A DNA stretch of 64,000 bases, from positions 62,001 to 126,000 of the forward strand of contig NZ_AP027060.1 of the NCBI RefSeq assembly GCF_030295325.1. The letters are read 5' to 3'. Source of the DNA: Haliovirga abyssi. Its GTDB lineage: Bacteria > Fusobacteriota > Fusobacteriia > Fusobacteriales > Haliovirgaceae. The notes under the pieces are model-generated. The model was not told the origin of the DNA. It did not search any database and saw only the letters and a list, made by a program, of their open reading frames with translations. Positions 33,398-43,378 of this stretch are shown piece after piece. Every line of letters begins with the position of its first letter. The stretch's first letter is position 1. Position numbers and translations under genes: made by a program.

Positions 33398-33409
33398 ATA
33401 AGCTATACT
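33380..33409 (+). promoter_or_regulatory. Promoter of the methyl-accepting chemotaxis protein gene
   Basis: TTGACA (33380-33385) and TATACT (33404-33409) are separated by 18 bp and lie about 50 bp before the start codon. The -35 box lies within the palindrome at 33363-33397. Confidence 0.7.
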
Positions 33410-33458
33410 ATAACATAGTGCAAATATAAAAAATACAATGGATAAAAAGGGGGATAAA

Positions 33459-35411
33459 ATGAAATTAAAATGGAAAATAATGTTACCAATAGTATTAATA
33501 TTAACAGTTCAATATTCGGTGTTAATTTTTAAAGATATTAGTATTAATCGAGAAAAGAATAAATCAATAATAAAAAAAATAGGGGATATAAAAAGTGAAG
33601 CCTTTTTTAGTTATTTAAATAAATCTCTGGCAAAAGGAGAAATGTTTATAGATTTTGTTTTAAGTAATAAAGAGACAAAAAAAGCTTTTGCAGAAAGAGA
33701 TAGAGATAAATTAGAAGAGATAAATTATAAGTTATATAATAAATTCAAAAAAAATGCAGATATAGCTCAATTTCAATTTCATCTGCCATCAAGTGTATCA
33801 TTTTTAAGATTGCATAATTTAAATAAATATGGAGATGATTTGAGTTCTTTTAGAAAAACTGTAGTAGAAGCAAATAAAAAAAAGCAATTAGAAAAAGGGA
33901 TTGAAGTTGGAGTTGCTGGAATTGGGATTAGATATGTAAAACCTGTTTTTTATAATGGAAATAGCATTGGAACTGTAGAATATGGTGGAAAATTAGGAGA
34001 TAAATTACTTAAAGAATTTATTGAAGAGACAGATAAAAAGATAAAAGAATATGGATTAAATGTATCTATTATAGCTAAAAATTTAAAAGGTGAATATAGT
34101 GTTATCGCTTCAAATTTTGAAGATGAAATAGCTATAAATCCTAATGAGATATTATCTAAATTTACAAATAGTAGTGATGGTTATTATTTTTCCAATGGAA
34201 GAGATGCTTTTTTTTATGAAAAACTAAAAGATTTTTCTGGAGCAGTAGTAGGTTATGTTAAGTTTAAATATGATATTTCGAATATTTTGAAAAAAGGTAG
34301 AGCAGATACAAGATTTTCAATAGTTATAATTATTGTAACACTAATAAGTATAATAGTTTTTCTATTGCTATTTATAAAAATTGTGATAGAAAAGAGGTTA
34401 AATTTATTAGTTGAATTTATTAAACAAGTTGAAAAAGGAGATTTTAGAGATAAAAACAGGATAAAAGGGAAAGACGAAATAGGGAAAATGTCAGATAGTA
34501 TAAATATTTTTATTAAGAAATTACAAAAAATAATTATTGATGTAAAAAGTTATTCAGGAAGAGTATCAAATGGAATAGAAGAATTTAATGATACAATGCG
34601 TCAAATAAGTAATTCTACAGAAGAAGTAAGCGAAAGCTCAACAACCACAGCTGCTTCAATAGAAGAATTATCAAGTACAACAATTGAAATACACCAAAAT
34701 ATTGAGAGATTATTAAAAAATACAGAAAACACCTTACAACTAGCAAAGAATGGCGGAGATGCAGTGGATTTAACAATAGATGAAATTAATAAAATAAAAA
34801 AATTGGTAGAAGTAGGAACGGAAGATGTAAAAGAGTTAGGAAATAAAACAAATGAAATAGGTGAGATTGTAGTAGTTATAAAAGAAATAGCAGCACAAAC
34901 AAATTTGTTAGCATTAAATGCTGCAATAGAAGCTGCAAGAGCAGGAGAAGCGGGAAAAGGATTTGAAGTGGTAGCGGAAGAGGTTAGAAAACTCGCTGAA
35001 AAAACTACAGAATATACCAAAGAGATAAATAATAGTATAAAAGAGATACAGGATGAAACAAATGGGGTAATAACTAAAATGGAGGAAGTCAACATAGAAG
35101 TAGAAACAGGAGTAGAAACATCAAATAATACAGGAAAAGCATTGGAAGAGATTGTTATTCATACAGTAGAGGTAAGGGATATGGTCAATTCAATAGTAAA
35201 CTCTACTAGAGAACAATCTATAGCTTCGGAAGATATAGCTAAACAGACAGAAGCTGTCGCACAAAATTCAGAATTAAATGGGCAAGCTATAGAAAATAGT
35301 AGTGAATCAATAGGAGAAATAGCAGAGATAGCAGAAGAATTAAATCAAATGGTGAGGAAATTTAAAGTTAATAATGATGAGAATGAAATGGGAATAAAAA
35401 AAATAGAATAA
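33459..35411 (+). CDS. Methyl-accepting chemotaxis protein with Cache-like sensor and HAMP
   Basis: This transmembrane chemoreceptor has about 650 residues. An N-terminal membrane anchor (about 7-24) leads to an extracytoplasmic Cache-like sensor (about 25-283). A second membrane helix follows (about 285-312, [20 protein letters not shown]), then HAMP. The cytoplasmic coiled coil has the signalling tip [20 protein letters not shown] near residue 475 and the adjoining [17 protein letters not shown]. The 33438 ATG lies before the AAGGGGG ribosome binding site; the ATG at 33459 is correctly spaced. It diverges from a periplasmic solute-binding protein under a strong, operator-covered promoter. 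The ligand is unknown. Confidence 0.9.
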   Translation: MKLKWKIMLPIVLILTVQYSVLIFKDISINREKNKSIIKKIGDIKSEAFFSYLNKSLAKGEMFIDFVLSNKETKKAFAERDRDKLEEINYKLYNKFKKNADIAQFQFHLPSSVSFLRLHNLNKYGDDLSSFRKTVVEANKKKQLEKGIEVGVAGIGIRYVKPVFYNGNSIGTVEYGGKLGDKLLKEFIEETDKKIKEYGLNVSIIAKNLKGEYSVIASNFEDEIAINPNEILSKFTNSSDGYYFSNGRDAFFYEKLKDFSGAVVGYVKFKYDISNILKKGRADTRFSIVIIIVTLISIIVFLLLFIKIVIEKRLNLLVEFIKQVEKGDFRDKNRIKGKDEIGKMSDSINIFIKKLQKIIIDVKSYSGRVSNGIEEFNDTMRQISNSTEEVSESSTTTAASIEELSSTTIEIHQNIERLLKNTENTLQLAKNGGDAVDLTIDEINKIKKLVEVGTEDVKELGNKTNEIGEIVVVIKEIAAQTNLLALNAAIEAARAGEAGKGFEVVAEEVRKLAEKTTEYTKEINNSIKEIQDETNGVITKMEEVNIEVETGVETSNNTGKALEEIVIHTVEVRDMVNSIVNSTREQSIASEDIAKQTEAVAQNSELNGQAIENSSESIGEIAEIAEELNQMVRKFKVNNDENEMGIKKIE

Positions 35412-35421
35412 AACAGTAGTT

Positions 35422-35458
35422 ATTGCCTATTTTAATATAAATAGGCAATTTAACTTTA
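35422..35458 (+). terminator. Intrinsic terminator-like hairpin after the MCP gene
   Basis: ATTGCCTATTT and AAATAGGCAAT pair around a five-base loop, followed by TTAACTTT. The T-run is broken, so termination may be partial. Confidence 0.6.
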
Positions 35459-35479
35459 CAGAGGAGGTTGTAATAAGAA

Positions 35480-38029
35480 ATGGATTTTAAATATATAAAT
35501 TATGGACAAGATGAATTTGAAAATATAATTAATGAAAAGAATAGAGTATATATTACAGATTCTAATATAAATAAAACATTTTTAAAAAATTATGAGAAGA
35601 AGGAAATATTAAAAAAAAGCAATCTATTTTTTACACTAAATGAATTAAAAGAAAATATATTTTTAGATGATAAAATAACTTTAAAAGAGGAAAAGGAATT
35701 TTTGCTTTTTTATGAAATATTAAATTCAGAAGAAAAAAAAGCCTTAAATATATCAACTTATTATGATTCTATTGATATTGCAGGAGAATTTATAAATTTT
35801 TTTACAGAATTAAATGAATATAATGTTGATAAAATAGATAATTTAAATATTTGGCAAACAAAAAGATATTCTATGTTTTCAATAATAAAAAAAAGATATG
35901 AAGAAGAATTAAACAAAAGAGGATATACCCTTCCAATGTTTAAGTATAATATTAAAAATATTGATTTGAATATATTAAAAGATTATGATGAAATTTGTTT
36001 TGTAAACGTGTTAAATTTTACTCCTCTTGAAAAGGAGATAATAACTTTATTGGAAAAAAACAGGAAAAAAGTTATTATTTATAATCAAATTTATAAAGAG
36101 GATTATAATGAAAAAGAGTTAAAAATAAAAGATATAACATTTCCAAAGAAAATTGATACAGATATAAAAATCTATGAAAATAAAGAGGAGTTTTTAGAGA
36201 TATTAAATAGTATTAAAATAGCTGAAAGCGGTAAATATGATATTTATGATTTGAATTTTGAAAATAGTAAATATAAAAATATATTTTTAAATGAACATAT
36301 AAATTTTCAAAAAGTTATAGAATATAGTTCTACGAAAATATTTAAATATTTAGATGGACTACATACTCTTTTGAACAATTTAAAAAGAGAAGAAGGAAAA
36401 TATCTATTTAGATTAAAGGATATTTTAGAAGCAGTTGAATTTAAAGAGATAAAATATAATTTTCAAATAGAAGATGATGATATTATGTTACTTAGAAATA
36501 TGGCAGTTAAAGGATATAAATTTATAGATAAAAATGTAAATATTCCAAATAAAATCAAATTAATGTTATTAGAAATAGAGGAGATATCTAAATTTAAAAC
36601 ATTAAAAGAATTTTGTGATTATATTGAAAAAGTAGATGTCGAAAGGACAAGTGAAGAAAATAAATTACTATTTGAGGCACTTTCAGAGATAGCTGTTATT
36701 GAAAAATTAGATATTGTTTCTAGCTGGGACAATTATTTTGAAGATATAGCAGAAGGGCTTTTTAGATTAGTCTTGAAATATTTGAGATTTAAAAAGGTAA
36801 GTGAAAATATTAAATTGGATGAAGATGCAATATTAATAAAAAATTATCAAGATATTAAATTTATAAACGAAAATATGATTTTATTAAATTGTAATGATAA
36901 TTTATTGCCGACAAAATATAATAAAAGTTTTTTATTAACAGAAAAACAAAGGAAAAATTTAGGATTAAAAAATTATGAAGATAATAGATTAATAGAAAAA
37001 CATAAGTTTTTAAGTAGAATATCTAATTCAAATGAAACTATTATTTTTGCTATAAATAATGAAAATAAAAATGTAGATGCAAGTTCATTTGTAGAGGAGT
37101 TAATAATTAATTACAATATAAAAAAAGCAGATTCAAATATTGATGAAAATAATTATGAAGAAGTTATAAGCTCTATTTTTAAAAATGGAGATGGATTTGA
37201 GCTAATAAATAATAATTTTAAATTAAAATTAGAAAAAAACGATTTCGAAGATAATAAATTTATAATTTCACCAACTGATTTGTATGATTTGAATATGTGT
37301 AATTATAAATTTTATCTGAAAAAAATTGCAAATCTTACAGATATTAATATTGATATTGAATATAAATTGGATTCGAGAACTTTGGGAATTATTTTGCATA
37401 AATTAATGGAAGAGATAGGATTTAAAGTTTGGGGAAAGAAGATTAAAGTAGAGAAAAAAATTATAAGAGAAAATTTAAATAAGATATTAAAAGAGTATGA
37501 GCTATTTATGCCAAAAGAGTTTGAGAGATATTATACAGAAGTTTTATTTGAGAATATAATAGAATCTGTATTTAGATTTTTTGATAAGTTAAATAAAATT
37601 TTAGAAAAAGAGAGTAATATAAAATATAAAAGAGAAGAAAATACGGGAATGATAAAACTTTTTGATGAAAAAGATATAGAGGTAAGTGCAAAAGGGAGAA
37701 TAGATCTGCTCGTTGAAACAGAAAACAGTAGATATTTAATTGATTATAAAACTGGTAATGGAAAGTTTCAACAATTGGATTTTTATTCGATACTGTTTTA
37801 TGGTGATGCAGGGAAAGCTGAAAAATATCTATATAATGTAATGGAAAGTAGATTTATTTTAGAAAAAGAGAGAAAAAAAGATGACAAGCCTTTGACAAAA
37901 TTGGATTTAGAAGAGACAATAAAAGGGATGATTCGAGAAAAAGAGTATATTAGAAAAAAGAATTTGTTTGTGTGTAATGATTGTGAATATGGCAATATAT
38001 GCAGGATGAGGTGGGAAGAAAATGAATAA
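35480..38029 (+). CDS. addB: AddB-like PD-(D/E)XK nuclease subunit
   Basis: This 849-residue protein is the nuclease-bearing, helicase-like partner of the AddA protein encoded next. The C-terminal third has the RecB-type nuclease motif GRIDLLVETENSRYLIDYKTGNG (in which the Asp and the DYK element are catalytic) followed by a QLDFYSILFY helix. The iron-sulfur staple cysteines are seen at DLNMCNYKFYLKK and CNDCEYGNIC near the end. The N-terminal region is UvrD-like in layout but has no Walker A motif, so it is probably an inactive helicase domain, as in some epsilonproteobacterial AddB. AddAB resects double-strand breaks for RecA-dependent repair. The gene overlaps addA by eight bases; GAGGAGG precedes its start. 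Confidence 0.82.
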   Translation: MDFKYINYGQDEFENIINEKNRVYITDSNINKTFLKNYEKKEILKKSNLFFTLNELKENIFLDDKITLKEEKEFLLFYEILNSEEKKALNISTYYDSIDIAGEFINFFTELNEYNVDKIDNLNIWQTKRYSMFSIIKKRYEEELNKRGYTLPMFKYNIKNIDLNILKDYDEICFVNVLNFTPLEKEIITLLEKNRKKVIIYNQIYKEDYNEKELKIKDITFPKKIDTDIKIYENKEEFLEILNSIKIAESGKYDIYDLNFENSKYKNIFLNEHINFQKVIEYSSTKIFKYLDGLHTLLNNLKREEGKYLFRLKDILEAVEFKEIKYNFQIEDDDIMLLRNMAVKGYKFIDKNVNIPNKIKLMLLEIEEISKFKTLKEFCDYIEKVDVERTSEENKLLFEALSEIAVIEKLDIVSSWDNYFEDIAEGLFRLVLKYLRFKKVSENIKLDEDAILIKNYQDIKFINENMILLNCNDNLLPTKYNKSFLLTEKQRKNLGLKNYEDNRLIEKHKFLSRISNSNETIIFAINNENKNVDASSFVEELIINYNIKKADSNIDENNYEEVISSIFKNGDGFELINNNFKLKLEKNDFEDNKFIISPTDLYDLNMCNYKFYLKKIANLTDINIDIEYKLDSRTLGIILHKLMEEIGFKVWGKKIKVEKKIIRENLNKILKEYELFMPKEFERYYTEVLFENIIESVFRFFDKLNKILEKESNIKYKREENTGMIKLFDEKDIEVSAKGRIDLLVETENSRYLIDYKTGNGKFQQLDFYSILFYGDAGKAEKYLYNVMESRFILEKERKKDDKPLTKLDLEETIKGMIREKEYIRKKNLFVCNDCEYGNICRMRWEENE

Positions 38030-41000
38030 AATAATAAAAGCAAGTGCTGGAACTGGAAAAACTTATAGATTGTCATTAGAATATTTAATAAGATTAATAA
38101 AAGGAGAACCGTTTAATAATATTTTTGTAATGACTTTTACAAGAAAAGCTACTTTTGAAATAAGGCAGAGGATATTATTACATTTAGAAACTATAATTTC
38201 AAATTCAAAAGAGGGAAAAGATATTATTGATAATTTGAAAAAAATAGATGATAATATTAATATAGATATTGAAAATTTAAAACAAATATATAATGAGATG
38301 TTAAAAAATAAAGATAAAATTAACATTTATACAATAGATGGATTTTTAAATATGGTTTTTAAAAAAGTAATATCGCCATATATAAATTTATATAATTATG
38401 AAATTGTAAATACAGAGGAAAACAAAGAATTTACAGAAAGAGTTTTGAAAAAAATAGTTAATAATAAAGTTTATTTTAAAGAGTTTAATGATTTTTTTAT
38501 GGAGAATATAGAAAGAGATATTGATGAATATATAAAAACAATTGATACAATTATATTAAATAGATGGAAATTTTTATTAGTAAATCACGAGCCTAAAGTT
38601 AAATTAGGAAATATTAATCCAATAATTATTTATGAAGAGGCTGTCAAAAAGTTAGATGAAATTTTTCAAATAAAAGGAAAAGGAGAATTTTTTGAATATT
38701 TTAAAAAAGATTTTAGATTTTATAATGAAATTGAAAATTTAGAAAAAAAAGCTGAATATATATTAAGAGATAATAAGAAATTTTTAAAAGCCAATTTTTG
38801 GAATGGAAATAAAATAAAAGGTAAAAATGTAGTAGGGTTAAAAGGAGATTTGGAAGATATATATGAAGAATTTAAGAAAAATTTAGCAATAGAGATATAT
38901 AATAGAGAGGTAATTCCATATGAAAAACATATATTTAATATTGCGGATATTATATTTAAACTATATGATGAGATAAAAATAAAAGAGAAAAAATTTACAC
39001 ATTCTGATATAGGAAATTATACTTATAAATATTTAACAGATGAGAATTTGGGAGTAGTAAAAAATGGTAAATTTACAAATTATTTTTATGAATTAATCGG
39101 GAATGAAATAGACACAATATTTATAGATGAATTTCAAGATACAAGTATTTTACAGTGGAATATTTTAAAATTAATAATAGAAAGCAGTAAAAGTTCTATT
39201 GTAGTTGGAGATGAAAAACAATCAATATATTCTTGGCGTGGTGGAGAAAAGCGATTATTTGAAACAATGGAAAATATAATTGATGGAAATGTTGAAGTTT
39301 TGGACAAGTCATATAGAAGTGATAGTAAAATTATAAATTATATAAATAACTTTTTTGGGAAAATTAATGAAAATTTTAGATATAAGCCTATAAGTTATTA
39401 TGAAAAAAATATTGGCGGATATATTGAAACTTTTGCAGGAAGTAAAATTGATGTTAAAAATGAATTAGTGGAAAAAATTAAAGAAAAACTAAATGGAAAT
39501 TATAAAAATGTAGCAATTTTAGCAAGAGGAAACAGGGAGTTAAATGAAATTGCATTAATATTAGGAAACAATAAAATACCATATGTTACAGAAAGTAATT
39601 TATCAATTATAGAACATAGGACTGTAAAACCTATCTATTTTATTTTAAATTATTTTTTGAAAAATAGTTATATTGATTTGTTAAACTTCTTAAGAAGTGA
39701 TATAATAAATATAGATGAAAACTATTTGAAACTATTTATAAAAAATCAAAATATTGTTGAAGATTTTATTAATGGAGTAGATGATTTAGAAAATATAAAT
39801 ATAAAGAAATTAGATTTTATAGATGAGAATATTATAAAATTATTAGAAGAGATAAAAAAATTAAAAAATATGGAATTTAAAGATATAAATAAAGAATTAA
39901 TAGAAAAATTTGGAATATTAAATAAATATACCAGTATAAGTGATTTGAAAAATATATATTATTTTTTTGAATTAATGAAAAATTTTGACAGTTTAAAAGA
40001 GTTTATGGAATTTTTAAAAAAGAAAAGTGAAAATGAAGAATTAAAACAAATTGGAATTGAAGAGACAAATGCAATAAAATTAATGACAATACATAAATCA
40101 AAAGGGCTTGAATTTTCTACTCTATTTTTTTATTGGAAAATATCGTCAAGAGAGAAACCTGAAAAGGGACTTAAATTTTTTACAGAATTTGATTCTAAAT
40201 TCCATAATGTAGAAAAATATATGTTTGTAAATTCTAAATATAAAAATATAATAGAAACTTGTGGATTTGAATTTTTTTCTAATGCTAAAAATGTATCTGA
40301 TATAGAAGAGATAAATAATTTATATGTTGCATTAACAAGAGCTAGTAAAAATTTATTTATATTTGCTGATTTTGGGAATTCAAAACTTGGTAAAAATTTT
40401 AATACTATATTTAGTGAAGAGGATACGAATATATATAAAGGAGAAGGAAAATTTGTAGCAACTCCAATTGAAATTAAAGATGTAGAAGATAAAATAGTAT
40501 TAGATAATAAAGAAAAATCTAAATCAAATAATAAAGATAATAATAAAACAACTATTAAAGAAGAATATAATTTTAATAAATATTTTAAAAATTTAAAAGA
40601 AGAAAGATTAGAATTAGAAAACAGTATGACACTTGAAAAAGAATTTAATAGAAAATTGGGACTTGCAATCCATTATTACTTAGAAAATATAATTTATGGC
40701 AAGGAAGATGAGAGAAAAAGGGCAAAAAAAATCACATATTCTAAATATGGAAATATGTTAGGATATGACAAGGTAGAAACTGCAATAGAAAGGGCAAATA
40801 ATTTCATAAATAAAAATAAAGAATATTATGATGAAAAGTATAATGTTTTTAATGAATATGAGATAGAGTATAATAATCAAAAACATAGAATAGATAGATT
40901 GTTAATAGATGAAAAAAATAGGGAGATTTATATTTTAGATTATAAATCGGGACACGTTATGGATAAAGCACAATTAGAAAGATATAAAGATATTCTAATG

Positions 41001-41051
41001 GAATTAACAGAGAACAGATATGCAATAGAGACTAAGTTTTTGTCTTTGTAA
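38022..41051 (+). CDS. addA: AddA-like UvrD/Rep helicase-nuclease subunit
   Basis: This 1009-residue SF1 helicase has Walker A ASAGTGKTYRLS at residues about 6-17, motif Ia FVMTFTRKATFEIRQR, Walker B IFIDEFQDTSILQW and motif III GDEKQSIYSWRGGEK. Motif V/VI are KLMTIHKSKGLEF and NNLYVALTRASKN. The C-terminus carries a RecB-type nuclease with YILDYKSGHV and the QLERYKDIL helix. It acts in the cytoplasm with AddB to unwind and degrade broken DNA ends before RecA loading. The gene begins inside the AddB coding end, so the two are translationally coupled. Decayed repeats and an IS3-family element follow directly. Confidence 0.88.
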   Translation: MNKIIKASAGTGKTYRLSLEYLIRLIKGEPFNNIFVMTFTRKATFEIRQRILLHLETIISNSKEGKDIIDNLKKIDDNINIDIENLKQIYNEMLKNKDKINIYTIDGFLNMVFKKVISPYINLYNYEIVNTEENKEFTERVLKKIVNNKVYFKEFNDFFMENIERDIDEYIKTIDTIILNRWKFLLVNHEPKVKLGNINPIIIYEEAVKKLDEIFQIKGKGEFFEYFKKDFRFYNEIENLEKKAEYILRDNKKFLKANFWNGNKIKGKNVVGLKGDLEDIYEEFKKNLAIEIYNREVIPYEKHIFNIADIIFKLYDEIKIKEKKFTHSDIGNYTYKYLTDENLGVVKNGKFTNYFYELIGNEIDTIFIDEFQDTSILQWNILKLIIESSKSSIVVGDEKQSIYSWRGGEKRLFETMENIIDGNVEVLDKSYRSDSKIINYINNFFGKINENFRYKPISYYEKNIGGYIETFAGSKIDVKNELVEKIKEKLNGNYKNVAILARGNRELNEIALILGNNKIPYVTESNLSIIEHRTVKPIYFILNYFLKNSYIDLLNFLRSDIINIDENYLKLFIKNQNIVEDFINGVDDLENINIKKLDFIDENIIKLLEEIKKLKNMEFKDINKELIEKFGILNKYTSISDLKNIYYFFELMKNFDSLKEFMEFLKKKSENEELKQIGIEETNAIKLMTIHKSKGLEFSTLFFYWKISSREKPEKGLKFFTEFDSKFHNVEKYMFVNSKYKNIIETCGFEFFSNAKNVSDIEEINNLYVALTRASKNLFIFADFGNSKLGKNFNTIFSEEDTNIYKGEGKFVATPIEIKDVEDKIVLDNKEKSKSNNKDNNKTTIKEEYNFNKYFKNLKEERLELENSMTLEKEFNRKLGLAIHYYLENIIYGKEDERKRAKKITYSKYGNMLGYDKVETAIERANNFINKNKEYYDEKYNVFNEYEIEYNNQKHRIDRLLIDEKNREIYILDYKSGHVMDKAQLERYKDILMELTENRYAIETKFLSL

Positions 41052-41059
41052 AGAATTAA

Positions 41060-41107
41060 GTCATTCAGCACAAAGACTCAAAGTTCACTAAGGAACACGA
41101 AGAAAAC
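41060..41107. repeat. CTTTGCG/CTTTGTG-type interspersed repeat, copy 2 (reverse orientation)
   Basis: ATTCAGCACAAAGACTCAAAG is the reverse complement of the CTTTG...GTGCTGAAT core seen at 6237, 42788 and 43379. It starts nine bases after the addA stop. Confidence 0.5.
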
Positions 41108-41146
41108 ATTTTTTTAGTTAATAAAAAAATAAGCTACGCTTTATAC

Positions 41147-42622
41147 TGTACCCTATAAGATGGACATTTAAAAAAAAGTTGCATCAGATATGGTATTTTT
41201 ATATAATATCTATAATGTTAATTTAATAGATTGGAGGATTTCATGAGCAACAAAATATTCACAAAAAAAGAGATTGAAATTTTATCAAAAAATAAATATG
41301 TCAAAACTATAAGTTCTAAGGCAATCACATATACATCAGAATTCAGAAGAATTTTTATTGCAGAAAGTCAAGATAAAATTTTACCTAGAGCAATATTTGA
41401 AAAATATGGATTTGACGTACAAGTATTAGGGATGAAAAGGATTCGATCAGCAGCAGCAAGATGGAGACGTGCCTATAAAGAGCAAGGAGTATTAGGGTTA
41501 GATGATAGAAGAAAAGAGAACTCTGGACGACCTTTAGAAAGAGAGCTATCTTTAGAAGAGAAATATGAAAGGCTTCAAGTAAAAAATGATTATCTTCAAG
41601 CGGAGATTGATTTGCTAAAAAAGCTAGACGTGCGAGAAAGAGAGGTGAACGGTAAATTAATTGAATTATCGCCATCAGAAAAGTTTGTTATAATCAAAGA
41701 TGTAATAGAAACAAGTGGTGTAAAAAATATTATAAAATATTTATGTGAAGTTGCAGAAATTTCTAGAACAAGTTATTATAACTATTTGTCTGAAACTTCC
41801 AAAACAAATAAAAGCAATCAAGAATTAGAAGATGAAAAAGCAAGAGATTTAATCATAAAAGCATATGAATTCAAAGGTAGGCAAAAGGGAGCTAGACAGA
41901 TAAAAATGACTTTAGAAAATGAATTTGCTACAATTTTTAATCTGAAAAAAATCAGAAGAATTATGAAAAAATATAGTATTGTATGTACGATTAGAAAGGC
42001 AAATCCTTATAAGAGAATAGCAAAGGCTACAAAAGAGCATACAACTATTCCAAATAAATTGAATAGGGAATTTAAACAAGAAATACCAGGGAAAATATTA
42101 TTAACAGATATAACATACCTATCATATGGTAATGGTCAACGTGCGTATTTATCAACTATTAAGGATAGTTCAACAGGAGAAATACCTGCATATGTATTAT
42201 CTAAAAATATTAAGTTAGAAATTGCAACAGAAACAATAAGAACTCTTATGGAAAACAAAAGCTTTAAAATTCATAAGGATGCATTAATACATTCTGATCA
42301 AGGAGTCCATTATACAAGCCCAACATTTCAAAAATTAGTTAAAAATAGTGGCTTAGATCAGTCAATGTCAAGAAGAGGTAATTGCTGGGACAATGCTCCT
42401 CAAGAATCATTTTTTGGCCACTTTAAAGATGAAGCAAATATTAAAGAATGTAATACATTTGAAGAATTAATTAATGAGATTGATGATTATATGGATTATT
42501 ATAATAATTATAGATGTCAGTGGGGATTAAAAAAGATGACTCCTATAAAATATAGAAATCATCTTTTAGAAAATAAATCAGCTTAACTACTTTTTTTTAA
42601 AATGTACTTGACAAAGGGTACA
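41147..42622 (+). mobile_element. IS3-family insertion sequence, about 1476 bp
   Basis: Terminal inverted repeats are TGTACCCTATAAGATGGACA on the left and, read inward, TGTACCCTTTGTCAAGTACA on the right, each followed by ATTTTAAAA-type sequence. One transposase gene fills the element. No obvious target duplication flanks it (left TAC, right GAT). Both flanks contain the same family B repeat (ATAAGCTACGC) in opposite orientations, so the site itself was repetitive or has recombined. Confidence 0.9.
41243..42586 (+). CDS. IS3-family transposase, single frame (OrfA and OrfB fused)
   Basis: This 447-residue DDE transposase combines N-terminal helix-turn-helix segments (about 1-130, with GVLGLDDRRKENSGRP), an HTH_21-like linker (about 190-260) and a retroviral-type integrase core. 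The triad is Asp289 in LLTDITYLS, Asp352 in HSDQGVHY and Glu388 in NAPQESFFGHFK, giving the expected 35-residue spacing of the last two. Most IS3 members need a -1 frameshift to make this protein; here it is one open frame. An in-phase slippery sequence (A AAA AAG, 41617-41623) remains; slipping would instead yield a 137-residue OrfA-like product. The ATG follows GGAGG; an upstream in-frame TTG (41231) is part of that site. Confidence 0.93.
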   Translation: MSNKIFTKKEIEILSKNKYVKTISSKAITYTSEFRRIFIAESQDKILPRAIFEKYGFDVQVLGMKRIRSAAARWRRAYKEQGVLGLDDRRKENSGRPLERELSLEEKYERLQVKNDYLQAEIDLLKKLDVREREVNGKLIELSPSEKFVIIKDVIETSGVKNIIKYLCEVAEISRTSYYNYLSETSKTNKSNQELEDEKARDLIIKAYEFKGRQKGARQIKMTLENEFATIFNLKKIRRIMKKYSIVCTIRKANPYKRIAKATKEHTTIPNKLNREFKQEIPGKILLTDITYLSYGNGQRAYLSTIKDSSTGEIPAYVLSKNIKLEIATETIRTLMENKSFKIHKDALIHSDQGVHYTSPTFQKLVKNSGLDQSMSRRGNCWDNAPQESFFGHFKDEANIKECNTFEELINEIDDYMDYYNNYRCQWGLKKMTPIKYRNHLLENKSA

Positions 42623-42706
42623 GATTACTTCATCTGGTAGAACATAAATGTTTTTCAAAATTTTTGGCTTCTAAAAAATTTTGCCTTGAAAAATCGCATA
42701 TTTCAA

Positions 42707-42778
42707 AAAAACGGCGTAGCTTATTTCTGAATAAACTTATAGTTTCCTAACAAATTAGGAAACTATAAATTTGTTCTT
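42707..42778. repeat. Family B repeat, reverse copy plus adjoining forward terminus
   Basis: Read in reverse it starts TTAGGAAACTATAAGTTTAT and continues CAGAAATAAGCTACGCCG with a T-run. The forward element at 52870-52947 begins almost identically, and partial forward termini lie at 44475-44505 and 50131-50160. The ATAAGCTACGC part is also found at 41130-41140. Confidence 0.6.
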
Positions 42779-42787
42779 ATATGAATT

Positions 42788-42832
42788 ATTCTTTGTGCTC
42801 CTTTGTGTTCTCCTTTCTTAGTGCTGAATCTT
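42788..42832. repeat. CTTTGTG-type interspersed repeat, copy 3
   Basis: CTTTGTGCTCCTTTGTG and AGTGCTGAATC show the same frame as the copies at 6237 and 43379, with more divergence. Confidence 0.5.
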
Positions 42833-42888
42833 TTAAGTTTTTAAAACTATTTTCAAATTATTACTAATTAATAGAAAGGAGAAAAATT

Positions 42889-43242
42889 ATGGCAGTAATA
42901 GAATTTAATAAAGAGATTAGAGTAAATCCATATTTTGGAATAAATATTACAAATAATATAGCTAGAATATTTAAAAATTACAAAAGAGATGAATCAATAG
43001 AAATAATAAAAATTTTATTGAATATCTCAAAAAAAAGAGTTGTAGAAATAAAAGAAGCTGAGTCAACTGATGGGAACAAAGTTATAATATTGCTACTTTA
43101 TGGGAGTAAATATATTTCAAAAAATATTGTAAAAGAGATTCCAGAAAATCCAGATGGAACATTTGCTTTTCCTGTATTTGAATTAGATTTCAATAACGTA
43201 GTTGATATAGAGGAAGAGCTAAGAGTACTGGGATATGATTAA
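42889..43242 (+). CDS. Small protein of unknown function
   Basis: These 117 residues form a soluble, mixed alpha/beta-like sequence with no signal peptide or membrane segment. I do not recognise the family. Notable stretches are EIRVNPYFGINITNNIARIF, an acidic KEAESTDGNKVIILLLYGSKYI and the C-terminal FELDFNNVVDIEEELRVLGYD. AAAGGAG lies seven bases before the ATG, and codon usage matches neighbouring real genes, so it is probably expressed. It stands alone between an insertion sequence and an rRNA or tRNA pseudouridine synthase gene, with decayed repeats on both sides. Confidence 0.65.
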   Translation: MAVIEFNKEIRVNPYFGINITNNIARIFKNYKRDESIEIIKILLNISKKRVVEIKEAESTDGNKVIILLLYGSKYISKNIVKEIPENPDGTFAFPVFELDFNNVVDIEEELRVLGYD

Positions 43243-43378
43243 TTACAATTATAAATTATAGTTATACTTGTAGAATTGTAGAAAAAAATAATTTCAACAC
43301 AAATATGTAAAGGACACAGAAGTTTGCAAAGAAAAATTATAATTAATTTTTTATTCGCATATATTTAGTTTATGGTAT

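Larger units (their letters stand above)
42623..42888. other. Repeat-rich gap after the insertion sequence
   Basis: No gene is seen. The gap holds a family B repeat in reverse orientation (about 42707-42750), a short forward copy of its terminus (42755-42778) that forms a palindrome with it, and a CTTTGTG-type repeat (42788-42832). An AAAGGAG ribosome binding site for the next gene is at 42877-42883. Confidence 0.55.

Noticed and set aside
41140-42630. Target-site duplication around the IS3 element
   Set aside because: Flanking bases do not match in any register consistent with the terminal repeats.
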